From the NCBI RefSeq assembly GCF_001640805.2, contig NC_066848.1, positions 11,361,896 through 11,425,895 of the forward strand: DNA of 64,000 nucleotides. Reading direction: 5' to 3'. The notes beneath the pieces were generated by a model that had not been told where the DNA came from, did not search any database, and saw only the letters and a program-made list of their open reading frames with translations. Position numbers and translations under genes: made by a program. Origin of the DNA: Lates calcarifer. Lineage: Eukaryota; Chordata; Actinopteri; Centropomidae. This document shows positions 24,701-37,021 of this stretch, piece after piece (position 1 is the first letter of the stretch; each line of letters begins with the position of its first letter).

Positions 24701-27700
24701 GTCTGTCAGCTTTTAGGATTTCAGAAAGGGGCAAATGCGTGGATGGCATGGATGGGTGTGAATGAGGGAGAGCAGGGTATGATTCATATTGATACGCACC
24801 AGTTATTTCATGTTTTTAGTAAGAGGACAGAAGTTGCAGAGGAAGACATGAAGTAAAAGAGGAGTGAAGAAAAATGAAAGACAAAAACATCTTTAATATT
24901 TTTTTCGGCTCAGCTCTTAATTGCATATTTCCCCTGAAGACAAAAAAATGTGGCTGAACAATGAGGCTGCCTAGGGGAGCCACCATAGATTAATTGGACA
25001 GATAGGAACCCTCTGACATTAACATTTATGCATTTGTTTACTCTTTTTCAATGAATAATAATAGACCACCTCCCTTAAAGATCCCTAGTCACTCATTAGT
25101 TCCGGTGTGTAGCTTGTTATGGATGGGAATATTGAAGCAGCCAGCAAAAGCAAAAGCAAAAAAAAAAAAACAGTTCATCGCAGTACAGGGCAGGCATACA
25201 AAAACTATTTCCAGAGGTTGTTTAGAATACTTCTCTCTCACAAACTTTTAATGAAGATGTGATGCTGCTGCACACACTAGTTATCCATACATCATCTTCA
25301 GTATGCAGAGGAACATTAGAGGAGGTTAAATGGCCTTTTGTGTTGTTCTGTGTTTTGTGTTTGTCTTGCTTGTAAGTGATCAACCTTGACAAATTGCGCG
25401 AAACACAGATAACTGTATGATAGTTTTCGGTTTGTTCTTTGAAATTAAGATTTCTTTACACCGTTTTTAAATGACTTCAATGAAAACACTGACGTTACAG
25501 ATATTTTTTCTCACATCACTCCACTATTTTAGGTATAAATCTCACATAAAACTGTTAGATGAGTATTTCAGGATTGACTCTAGCAGAAAAATTTAACTAC
25601 TTTTTAGGAAACATTGGTAATCGGCTATTTATTGATGTCAGTATGCTGCGAGCTTTGATTTCATTCAGAGCATTTTGAAACAGTAATGCTTCCTTGCCAT
25701 CACTTCTTGTAGTAGATGACCCACATTAGCTCTAGATCATCTTCAGATTGTTTTATTTTTTTCCAGAAAGTAGTAATAATATAATATGAAGGACTAAACC
25801 TACATGGAAATAATATGGAAAGATCAGTGGAACTTCTCAAAGCAGATTGAATTTTTTCTTGAAGCCAAGAGGGGGTTTGACGGTGTATTTGGACTCTTTC
25901 TCAGTCATTAGTGATTGAAGATAAAATTTAGCATAAGAATTCCTCAAACTTGTAACTGTTTGCATCAGTTACCACAACAAATTGACAAGGCGGGTATTCA
26001 GTGCTTTGCTATCAACTGCATATTTTTCTAACAGCTACCATACAAAGAGTTTATGGTTCACTTGCTTGTTAGTGGTGATGTTGCTTCCAGGCATTTTAAG
26101 TTTGTAATATCATCATCCAGTATTCTGCCCTCCTTTGCTAGTGTATTAAGAATTCATACACTCCTTTAGCCACACATTTCACAATGGTCTAATGTTTAGC
26201 TGTGAAAGCTTAGAGCATTAATTATAACAAACAGCCTCAGTGGTGCAATATGTGAAGAGGATACAAACGCCAGCAGCTAATTTTGCACAAGATGGAGCGG
26301 TTAAAGTCTCTCTTATAGCAGCTGACCGTACCCAGAGAGAAGTTAGACAATTGGACTGGATTCATGTACACGGTTCACTCTTACTGTGCTGTATATGAGC
26401 GCATTTTTCCCTCCCACTGATTTGACAGACTATTCCCTTTAAAGGGTGCAGAGGGAATATGACATCATGCTCTTTGTACAGTTATGAGGAAAAATATGTT
26501 TAGTGTGGGAATCGTTTTATGGTGTTAAATATTCCGGGCGTTTAGGCCAGCAGCTATGAAGCAGTTCATTCTTTAACAGCTCTGCTATACCTCACTGCTG
26601 TTGCTGTGGTGGTTGTCGTTTAGTTCACAACTGAGGGAAATAATATGAGTAAAAGTTGCAATGTTTCACACCCAAACAGACGTGTGCTTTCATTAGAATC
26701 ATAAAAAAGGTTAGGGGCTTGACACCATAGCGTTTTTAATCTTTGTTTTGCACCTGCAGCCTTGCATTTTTACCCAAATTCTGTTATTCATTCTTAAGAC
26801 TTTCTGTGCTAGTAAAAGGCAATTCCAGTAAAAAGCAATGGGTGGTAAAAAGACAAAATATCTGGAAGCATAAAAGATAAGGTTACTATTGCCACACTAT
26901 AAAAGAAAATAAAACTCTTTGGAGATGTAAGAAGATATGCCAGAGGGAGAAGGCATTTCCAGCTCTTGAGACTCTGACACACTAGAAAAATTGATGCAGA
27001 ATCCCACACTGTGGATACTTACATTTATCTTAAGGCATTTAGCTTACACAGTAACACAGTCACCTTTCACTCAAGTGCTGTAAAGTGATCAGGAGAGTGG
27101 TACAATCCAATATAGGTACCTGCAGTACATCAATGTTATCAAAATGTCTCCTTTTAGATGGGTGCTTTCTATTTCCCAACAGTCTGACCACCAGTCTCCT
27201 ATCCCCCAAGGAGAAAAATCACATGACCCCACTGTCACTTACTATCATTGCTTCTTATTACTTTCTGTCAACGCTTATATATTATCTTTCATGGGGCCTA
27301 CATTCTTCATTGGTAACAAGTCAAGCAGGCATGAAGGTAATCATATGGTCAGTGATGTAGCTCAAAGAGGAAAATGTCATTTGAATACATTATCAGAAAT
27401 ACAGTGTGTATTTCCCCATGAATGCCTCCCCTGACTGTATCACTGTTCCATGATTCATCATTCACCTCTGCTTTCTAGTGTAGGGAGCCTTGTTTCTCCC
27501 TCTGCGGTTTGTTTTACTGATGTGATGACTTCATTTGCCTTGGGCACCATATCGCACACAGAATCCATGAAGCCTTAGGTGAAGGACGCAGACAGAGAAT
27601 GCTGTTTGAAAGAGTTTACTCTCTTGGTGATTGCATGGCAAGAGGTTTTCATTTGGATCTGAACTGTACGTCAACAATAAAGGGGACACAACACTCCTAC

Positions 27701-28189
27701 TCGTTACTGTAGCTGGTGAGTTTTGAAGACTCATAGACTGAGTCATTGGTACATTGGTATCTGCAGGGCTTTTCTGTGTCTTTAATCTCTAAAAACAACT
27801 TGGTAGAAATGGGTATTTACTGTCTCAGGATTTGGTTTTCTTTCTTTCTTTTCCCTATGATCAGAGCGTTATTTTAGGAAAATGTCATCATCTGGACCTT
27901 TGTGAACTCACTGCAGTATGATTTAGAAGTGAACAAGCTGCTTTCTCTGTGACTTTAAACTAAGCAAACAGGGACCTTAACTCATTAAGGAGCTATCTTT
28001 GCTTTGGTCAGTCAATATTTAAATAGGCTTGGCCCATCAGCTTGCTTGTTTGATATTGGTCTGCTGCCTGTTAGAGCGTTTATATTGGAAAATTTTACTT
28101 TGCTCTCTCATTTATGTGACTTTTTAGCCAGGACTCAGACGCCTGGTCAGTTGGTCAGTCTGCCAATGTGGTCCAAACCAAAGAATCTT

Positions 28190-28925
28190 TATAAGTATGG
28201 TGTGGATTGCCATGAAACATTCTTGAGCCCCAGAAGATGTATCATTGTGAGTTTGGTGATCCCCTGACATCTTATCAGGTGCCATAAGCTGACTTTTAAT
28301 ATTTTTCCAGTTTGCAGGGAAATATCTCCCTGCTTGCTTAATGGTATAGCACAGAATTTGGTACAACAATTCATTGTTCCCAGATGATGAATCCATCTGA
28401 CTTTTCAGTCGACAGTTTGTGTTTAATGGTAAAAGTTAGCATGTTAACCAGCTCAATTAAGTAACAGCTGCTTTCATTGTGGTTTTATCTGCTGTTTTTG
28501 GATTCATTGATTAGGAAATGAAATTATAAAAAAATGCTCTCACAACTTCAGGGACCTTAACATGATGTCTTCAAATGTCTTGCTTTGTTCAACCAAAAGT
28601 TCAAATGTCCAAAGATATTTAGTTTACAATGATATGTGACAAAGAAAAGTGTCTGGAAGCGTCTATTTGAGTGTCTGGAATTATTGAAATAGTTGACATT
28701 GTGACATTGTCATCATTATTTTTGCTTGAAAAATGACCAAAATGATAAATGGATTATCAAAATCAACCAATCAACTAATAGTTTTAACTCTTATTAACTT
28801 AGATGTGTTAGCATGTAGCTCAAAGTCTCTCTGTGCTTAAGTACCTGCAGAACTTTGTGAGCACTGCATTCTGACATTAGCATTTCCCTGAATGTTGTGT
28901 CACAGAGCTGCTAGCATAACTTGAC
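28190..28925 (-). mobile_element. Dispersed teleost repeat, degraded copy in two blocks
   Basis: Block 1 (28190-28405) has GGATTGCCATGAAA, TTTGGTGATCCCCTGACAT, GAATTTGGTACAA and CCCAGATGATGAATCC. Block 2 (28806-28925) has GTTAGCATGTAGCTCAAAG, GCTTAAGTACCTGCAGAA and CAGAGCTGCTAGCAT. Both match the family seen at 6460-6965, in the opposite orientation. The DNA between the blocks is diverged or inserted. Confidence 0.65.
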
Positions 28926-31900
28926 ACCTTAAATGTCACTGAGAGAACTTAGTTGAATACAGGGACAAAAAATATATGGTAGAGCCTGCTACCATACTGA
29001 TAATGTAGTTTAAGAGTTCCAATTGAACTGCTGTATTTTTTACAAGCTACAGTAATGTGCCTGTTACCAAGAGAAATACAAATGTACATGGGTAATCTTT
29101 TACAAGGCAAGAGGAGTAGAGTGAAGGAAAGCACTCCTTTAATTCTGGTGTTCAGAGGATTTTTCATTTTTGCTCCCTCCACTCCTCCCACCCTCATCTC
29201 TGTCTCTCCCTGGTTTTCTCTGGCTTTGCTGGCTTTGTACATTCCAGCGCACTCGCCACAGCCAAGCCTAAGCTGAAGGGACACTGAGCTGTATGTAAAT
29301 CAATTTGGAACGCAGCCGCATGAGGAAATAGAATTAGACTTGTCAACCACACCTCTTTAGTTCCTCCTCTCTTCTTCATCCATCTCTCCTTCTGTAGTAG
29401 TCTGCTCTTTTTCGAGTTAGACATACAGTACCATAAGTAGAAGCTATAGGAAGGCTTAGGGTTAGGCTTGTGGGGGTGAGGGGATTAAAAGAAATCACTG
29501 AAGTTAGCAGTCTTCAAAGGAAGCAGAGAGACTGCAAGAGGAGCCACATTTTTCTCAAATGGTTTCATGCTCAAGGGGCTTTGTGTAATGGTGAATTATT
29601 ACATGAGGCATGGAGTCACATAAATGTAAATGAGTCTCAGTGCTTTAAATTTGCACAGAACATTGTACTCTCTGGATGCCTGAAAAAAGGATGATATTAA
29701 AAACAGTGATTCATGTGAACAGCATGTGACACTTGTGTGACAGGTTTCGGCCACATCGATTATGCTGTCATAGCAAGTCTGTGGCCGCTGTGTTTGATTT
29801 GAATAAAACTCATCAAAACAGCAACAGCAACAGTTCTATCTGCCATAAAAGATGGAGGGATTCTGTACGGTCTGCTATAAGGTCTGCTGTGTCCTTGTGT
29901 GTATAGTCCCTGCATTGTGCTAGTAATATCTCCAACTGACATTCATTGATTGTTGTGTAGGATATAGACCGACTGTATGGCAGTAATCCATTTATGTGGC
30001 GAAATGGAAAGAACACCGGAACATATGGTCACTCGAGATGTCAGGGGTCAGAGGTTGAAAGTTCGGCAAAAAAAATCAGCTATTGCCGTCAATACGAGGA
30101 GTGTTCTTGGAAAAGATGTGTGGGTGTGTTTTGATTTAGATCTACTTGAATGCCTTTTCTTAATACTCCTCCACTCATGTTAGCACGTTAGTGTTGACAA
30201 CATATTAGCCTCTAAAGAAAATTGTGGAAAACTATTCATCTGGATTCTTAGAACCGATCAGTAATTCATGCAGTAAATTAATTTTTGGAGAAATTAAATT
30301 GATTCTGAAGAGCAGTTTGTATGATGGCGAATAAAAGGGATGGGAGACTATTTTTTAAGACAAATAACAGTATTTTCTGCCTCACTAAGGTGCTATTAAA
30401 GAGCTCCTCATTCATCACAATTAACCTGGGCAACCATTAGTGAATCGTTAATTAGATGTTAGACTGTGTCTAATGAATCGCAACACACACTTAGGAACGC
30501 TGAATCAATGGTTATTGACTCAAGCAATTATAAGAGATTTATACAACATCTTTTATAAAGAAAAATGTAAAGTTCTTCTCTCAGAAAAGTACATAATAAA
30601 GTGCAGTAGAATAGCAAGGATACACATTATCAGTTCACAGCGCATTTCATAAAACATGCTTCAACTTATTCTAAAATTGGAGTTGTACAACAAATTGGCA
30701 GTTTGAGGCTGAGACCATCATCCTCCTCATGTGGAGTGAATACATTTGTTAAAAAAAGACAGTAATTGTGCACATCCATCAGAAGCTCTGCATTTCTGTT
30801 CCATTCATAAATTTTACCACCTGTCACTTAAAACATACTTCAGAGAAACTCAAAGGAGCACTTTGAGGATTCATGCTGGGTTTCTGGAGAGAATTGTGGT
30901 AATTTTCAGACAAATTTTCACCTGCCACTTTCCGTAGTAATGAGGCAGGTTCCCTCTTGACAAAAATAGGGATGGAGGTGGGTAGTTGTTTCTAAGAAAA
31001 GAGGCAAGTGTTCTGGTATTGAGAGAGAAACTGCACCCTTGCCTCCATTGCCGGCCAACGCATCTTAGGTGCAGTGAGCTATGTGCTCTCAATCAAGATG
31101 TTAAATTCATGTCTTTTGATGAATATACATGCGCTCAGGAGAGTTTAAGGGTTGTAGTGAGTCCATAAGCTCAGATTTATTTCTCTGTACTGGGCATCTG
31201 ATCATCAGCAGCAGGGTCATTTTCAGATGCATAAGATGCACAGTCAACAACATAACCAGCGAGAGGCAGGGGAAACTCTCTTCAGACACGCAGAAAACAT
31301 TCATGGCCTCATAAATTCTGTGTACTCCTGCCAAGGAGTTGATTACAGGCAGATTCCATCATGTAAAACCCGCAGCTTTAATGCAGTATGTGTCGTGGTA
31401 TCACGGGCCACGCTGCCCTAAGCTGGCTTTCCCAAACGTGCCACCAAAATGCAGCACGGGAGCATTTGCTTGGAATTACCACTGACATGACATAAATCCC
31501 ATCTTTACTGCAAACATATCGTTTATTAGAGCATTTTGAATTTGCCTTCCTTTCAACAAAAACACCATAGAGTGTAGTGCTGGTGTCACTATGTTTGCAA
31601 GTCAACTATAAGGATGTATATTTTGTGATTTCCCATTGAGCATACACTACTTTCTGATGTGTCATCCCTTTTTAATGAGACATACCGGCCTCTTTAAAGT
31701 GATTACTGGCCACTGGCTTATCAGATTTGGTTTAGAGCGTGCTAATGGCATGATAAGGCACATTAAAGAGATAATAAGTATTTAATGAAGTTAAATGTGG
31801 TCAGGCCTGGGCTACAGAGGATTGATCCTTTTTTAAACAGGTCATAAAAAATGAACTTTAAATGTCCAGATAAGATATTAAATGGTCCTGAAGTATGCAA

Positions 31901-32352
31901 AAAAAGTACATTATTGGCTTCATCTGCTCTCATCTAATTCTGGCTGTTGGTACATGCAAGCTGTGTGGGATGGCACAGCATTGTAGGATATGAATGGTTC
32001 CCACTGTGATTTGGAGAAACACTGTGTTCCAGTTTTTAAATCTTATCTATCTCCTCTTCTGTATGAATCCCATGTTTTTAGCAGAAAAAAGTCAGGTGAT
32101 ATGTGATACTTATGTGAAACTTTCTGTTGTTGACAAGGCAGCTGTGCACTTAAGATACTTGAGACTTGAGTTGATTATTTTACTGTATATTCACCTTTTA
32201 AACCATATATACCCAGTATCCACAGTGCAGTGAGTTAGTGTATTTAGACTCTAGAATCTTAAATCATGTCACATACAGAGTTACAGAAGTTATTGGCACT
32301 TTTTTGCTTGCACTTTTTCTCTTTCTTGCGCTCTCTCTGGACCTGTCTTTCC

Positions 32353-32399
32353 CACACACACACACACACACACACACACCACACACACACACACACACA
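32353..32399. repeat. (CA)n microsatellite, first of a pair
   Basis: CA array with one CC interruption near its middle. Confidence 0.95.
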
Positions 32400-32525
32400 T
32401 CCTGAGATCATCCTGCCTGATGTCAGTGTGATTATGCAGCTGCAAAAGATGGGTGTTCCTACTGCTCCTTTGCCAATGCTTGGGGTGGGGCTCACTGTGT
32501 CCATCTGCTCATGGCCTGAGGAAGA

Positions 32526-32529
<4 letters not shown>

Positions 32530-32562
<33 letters not shown>
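32530..32562. repeat. (CA)n microsatellite, second of a pair
   Basis: Uninterrupted CA array 130 bp after the first, and about 400 bp before exon 4. Confidence 0.95.
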
Positions 32563-32564
<2 letters not shown>

Positions 32565-32906
32565 TCGCAGTTTAGAATATGTCCACAGACACATGCATAT
32601 GCACAGAAACCCACATGCACAAAATAATTGCCTCAGCAGGGATTCTACTCAGTCGTGCTGAATGCCAGGGGATTCAAGGACACGTACAAATCACCTAATG
32701 AATTCACAAAAAGTCGTTTCTAGCCCTCTTTGACTATCATTGACTCTTATCCCCCAAATCCTCACAAGCATCACTGCATCTACATAAAAAGTCAACTAAG
32801 GGTTGAGCTTTCTCCATAGTCTTTTTAGTCTCCAACTTTTTAAACTATTTCAGTATTTCAGTATATTTCACAGCAATGAAAAATACCTGGGTGTTTGATG
32901 TGTCTG

Positions 32907-32914
32907 TTTCCTTT

Positions 32915-32946
<32 letters not shown>

Positions 32947-32955
32947 TTTTTTTTT
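32907..32955 (+). repeat. (TTTC)n microsatellite plus T11 in the exon 4 acceptor region
   Basis: About nine TTTC units run into an 11-T stretch, ending 13 bases before the exon 4 acceptor AG at 32968-32969. The repeat therefore forms the polypyrimidine tract for that exon. Confidence 0.95.
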
Positions 32956-32969
32956 GGTTCTCTTCTTAG

Positions 32970-33048
32970 GGGTCTTTTTGCAAGCCATTACACCGAGACA
33001 CATTACCGGGAGGATGGAAGTGCAGTCACCGGTGCTCACAACTTCACG
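32970..33048 (+). CDS. adam12: adam12 coding exon 4: prodomain
   Basis: Residues 104-130, phase 0 at the end. It encodes GLFASHYTETHYREDG and ends AHNFT, matching mammalian GLIASSFTETHYLQDG and ARNYT. NFT is an N-glycosylation sequon at Asn128. The donor is GTACGA. Some mammalian ADAM12 transcripts add the three residues VIL at this junction; here no usable donor lies nine bases downstream, so the form without VIL is predicted. Confidence 0.95.
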
Positions 33049-35248
33049 GTACGATGGCATTAGAGTGCTTTTGACATTTATGGTCAAGTTGACGTGCAGT
33101 GGACTGACCCTGAGCTTTTTTTTTTTCTTTTTTCTTTTTTGATTTTCCTTATGGAGGATCAGTATTATAGATGATAATCTACAACAATTAGAGAGTGTTT
33201 CATTGTTTAGATTTTTTAAATCACTACAGTGTGTTCCAGTGTGTATCTGAAAGCCTCTGGCGCTTGCTGAGCAGGACATCTATCCCGTGGCCTACTTGAT
33301 GATAAGCCATGTTTTATGCTCTGTTTTTAAGCCAACATTGCCATCAGGATTTCATTATGGAATCCCTTTTTAGCAGCTGATCTATTCCTGACTACTTGTT
33401 TTATTCTGCACTAGCTATGTAAAGCAGGGTGCCTGCCACTCTTTTGAGAAATGAAGACAAGATTGATGTTCATTTTGAATTTCTTGGACTTATCAAGGCC
33501 CAACTCACTGTGGTGCCTGGATGGTTGAAATCAGTTCATGTGACTCATAAAAGAAAATCCAGGCAGAATTGATTTTTCATTCTATAATGACGGTATTTTT
33601 AGTTCAAGTTAGGTAGGAATAAGGTTCCGCTTCGTGACAACAGGTAGGCATTTTTAGCAGCCCTTGCAGAGGAGGGATAACGTTTCTGTGGGGTTGCAGA
33701 AACCTGTGATTTGTGATTGTGAAAAGCGCTCTCGCTCTTTCTCCCTTTTAACATAGCTAACAGTCTCTTGCCCTTTTGATTGAAATCACTGTTTAACCTA
33801 TCAGCGGTGGTTTGACAGGTTGCTTACAGCTTGGAGGAGAAATGTTGGGTAATTCGGCAGTGACTGACAAGTCCATTTCCCACAAAGTTATGCAAACAGC
33901 GTTTCCCGCTCCCCCTCTCTCACCTTTAATTTTGAGTGGGTGGATGTAACAAGCGTTGCATCAGGCTGTCAAATAGATGTAGTGTATTGTCTTAGATAAG
34001 CTTCATAAGCCTCCAGTGGAAAGACGTACTGTAAATAAACTCTGTGCATTCTGTGAATTGTCTGATAAGACAAGAGAATCAGTGAAAATAAAATTATTTT
34101 GCAGCTGCTCCTCTAACATACAAGTCAACACCTGTGAAATAAACCTTGTGGAGGATGAGTGGCTAGTGTGCAGCCAAACATTGTTCAAACCCACATAACT
34201 GTAGTTTTAGTGGATATGCCAAACTTCCAAAAATGTATCTGGCTTAAATTTAGGAAAGTTACAACTGGAGTATTAAACATTATATAGCTTAAATGAAGAG
34301 TTGGAACAAGCTGATACAGAATGCACATATACTGTCACAAAATAACCAAAATAATCAACAAGATCATTTTTGCAAACGTAAAGATACTTAAAAGGGAATA
34401 AAAGAGGAAGACTAGATGTTAATAGGTTTTAACCAAGATTTATTCTATCTTTGTTCTACTTTTTTTTTCCTGCTTTTGGAGCTTACGACTACATATTTTG
34501 CTTTCTACTATAAAAATCACAGACACACTGAGGATAACTGAAAAAGACAATCACTATTGCTGCCTCATGTTTTATTTTTAAGAAAGGTGAACTAATCTAG
34601 GTCAACTGTAGCCATGCACAGAGCCTTTGGAGCTGCTCTATTTTTATACTTAACATAATGAATCTTGATTCCATCACCACCTGTCTTAGTAAGTTGTACT
34701 ATTCGTGTCAAACAGAAGCAGTGAATTTTTTTTTTATTTTAAGTCTCACCCCAAAGCATTTCCTCCCCCCAGTTCAATATTGGGGATGAGAAATGTTCAG
34801 CATAGTGACTAATGACAGTTGATTTAAGAGGACTGGAGTGCTGCTAGATAGTAAATGGAGGTCTGTATTCCCTTTTAACAAGACCCATTTCCTCCGCTCT
34901 CCTTGTGTTCAGACAGCAGTGCTTTGACTGTGTCTGAGGAGCCTTAAATGTCCTGTTTCCCTTTTACTAGACCACCGTGGTGGAATAATGAAGGAAAAAC
35001 AATTACCATATTACTGTCACCTCCCATCCGTGTCAGTTTCCCTGCCTCTCCTTTCAACTGTGTAGGTTGCATTAATTTCAAAAAGCCTGTTTGTACGGAG
35101 AGGGAGAGGAGAAAATACTGCTCTACAGAGCACGCTAATTTAAACGAACTTAACTTATGTCAGCATCAGCACTGTTCCACTGTATCTTGTCCTGTTTTGC
35201 TCTTTTGATGTCAGAACAACTGCGACAGGAAATTTGACAAGCAGCTTT

Positions 35249-35279
<31 letters not shown>

Positions 35280-35395
35280 CATGATACATTTTTAATTAAA
35301 TTACCCAGTGGGTAAAGCTTTCTTTGCATGAAATGTTTTCATCTCCAGTATGTAAAGGCTTTTTTTTTTTTTTTAATTTAAACAATCTCTTTTAG
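33049..35395 (+). other. adam12: Intron 4 (2.3 kb)
   Basis: Non-coding. It has T-rich tracts just after the donor (33116-33140), an A26 run at 35254-35279 and a T14 run at 35361-35374 before the acceptor TTTTAG. Nothing else recognised. Confidence 0.85.
35254..35279. repeat. A26 homopolymer run
   Basis: Twenty-six consecutive A residues, 116 bp before exon 5. It is possibly an old retroposon tail, but no body is recognised. Confidence 0.95.
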
Positions 35396-35472
35396 AATAA
35401 CTGCTACTACCACGGGGAAGTGCAGGCACATCCGAACTCCGATGTCACCCTCAGCGTCTGCTCAGGCCTTCG
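35396..35472 (+). CDS. adam12: adam12 coding exon 5: prodomain
   Basis: Residues 131-155 plus two bases. It encodes NNCYYHGEVQAHPNSDVTLS followed by VCSGL, collinear with mammalian GHCYYHGHVRGYSDSAVSLS and TCSGL. The two prodomain cysteines Cys133 and Cys152 are conserved. Donor GTAAGA. Confidence 0.96.
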
Positions 35473-36264
35473 GTAAGAAACATAACCATCATTTTGTATT
35501 CAAGCAGCATCTCAACGCTGCCCTTTAAGTGCTATTTGCCACAGCAATGTTTATATTTACTTAAGTCACTCTGCACAGCAGCCCATCGCTCTTAAGCCCC
35601 TTAAGCGTGTTGTCAGTAAGTGTGTGGCTCGCAGGAATAGAAAATGTCACACCTCATTGTCTTTGTCCACAGAGGCATCCAGTAAATATCTGTGCTCGTT
35701 TTGACAGTAAACAGGCATCTTGCTGCTGCTAATGACCAAGCACAACTGGAAGATTTGAGAATTGGGCGTCAGTTGAGACAGTGTCATCCTCTGCTTAATT
35801 AAACAGCAAGGAAATAGTTTTGGAAACAGAAAATGTTTAGTTTGCCATGAAGACCTTCTTATCAATGCAATACAATATAATGACGAAGAACATTAAAGTT
35901 ATTAACAATTTTCAGCCTAAATACATGTGATCTGAAATTGGAGCTGTCATTTCAGTGACAAAGTATGCATAAAAGAGGCTGGAGTGTAATAATACTGAAC
36001 TTATTTGTGACCATGAAAGCATTTGTGCTCAAAGCCATTCAGAATTTTTACCCTAACAAGACTGGATGTCTAGAAGCTCTTTATGGTCTGTATGATAAAG
36101 AAAAATATTTCAAAGTTTCAAGTGGCTTCAGTAAAAGTGGGCTAAGGGCCACCTCAGTTGTCACATATTCCATCAGACAGAGCCACATTCAATCACGTTC
36201 TACATCTGAGAGGTTGGTTATGCTTTGAAGCTTTGTTATCAAACTCACACTGCTGTCTCTGCAG
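35473..36264 (+). other. adam12: Intron 5 (792 bp)
   Basis: Non-coding, ending CTGTCTCTGCAG. No repeat or other feature recognised. Confidence 0.9.
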
Positions 36265-36454
36265 AGGCTTCATCTCACTTGAAAACAAGACATTCATCAT
36301 TGAGCCAGTGTCTGGCCAAGATGCCAGTTCCCACTTCATCTACCGGGTGGAAGAGCTCAGACTTACCCCAGGAGCCTGCGGCCACGGCTTCAACATGTCC
36401 TCTGTTGCTCCTGAAAACCACATCAAGAGCCCCTTCCAGTCCTTCCATACAAGG
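36265..36454 (+). CDS. adam12: adam12 coding exon 6: prodomain with cysteine switch
   Basis: Residues 156-219. PGACGHG carries Cys194, the expected cysteine-switch residue that binds the active-site zinc and keeps the zymogen latent; the mammalian counterpart is GSCGS. The exon ends in Arg219, the first residue of the RHKR furin site completed by exon 7. Sequons at Asn163 (NKT) and Asn199 (NMS). Acceptor CTGCAG, donor GTGAGA. Confidence 0.96.
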
Positions 36455-37021
36455 GTGAGATTAGTATTATGTTGTATTAGAGCTGCTGGACATCAAAGTT
36501 CAAATTTGAGCATTTTTTAAAATATTATTTTGGTTGTCAAATGTTTCCGAAGGCTAACATTCACTTGGTGAAAGATAAATAGGCTTTTGACCAAGATCCA
36601 GCAAACTGGCGAGCAGACCGGTTTGGATAAGTTCCCTGAGGGTGTTGCCCTGGGCTTGACACTCATTTTATCTGTGCTCGGAGCCCAATGTCAAGGACCC
36701 ATGCAGAAGGTTTGGCCGCTGATTTGCATGGAGCAGGTGCAGGATCCATCTGCCCATATTCCCAAGCATTAAAAACTCCATTTGAGTCAGGAAGTAAAAC
36801 TTACCAACATACAGTACTTAATGACCCCTGAGTAATATCTGGGCTTTGGGAATTTACGAGAGCATACATTCTATCTTACTGGACAAGACACTGGGGCCAA
36901 AATATCACTGAATATGTCTGTGTGACCTGCTTTTGTATGATATCCTAGCTTTTTAAAGTTATACAGTGCTTCACAGTGACATAGGCCAAAATTGCCAGTG
37001 GCCAGGTTGCAGCTTTAACTT

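Larger units (their letters stand above)
16070..32969 (+). other. adam12: Intron 3 (16.9 kb, largest intron)
   Basis: Begins GTGAGT and ends TTCTTAG. It contains a G12/GT compound repeat, a GA-rich tract near 21684-21718, a T18 run at 21951-21968, a degraded dispersed repeat at about 28190-28925 and two CA arrays close to its 3' end. The longest open frame (20278-20778, + strand) looks like chance. The rest of the intron shows nothing I can name. Confidence 0.85.

Noticed and set aside
32259..33279. Open frames of 88-144 codons on both strands around the CA and TTTC arrays
   Set aside because: Repetitive His/Thr, Cys/Val or Lys/Glu translations are products of the microsatellites; one also overlaps exon 4 in a wrong frame.
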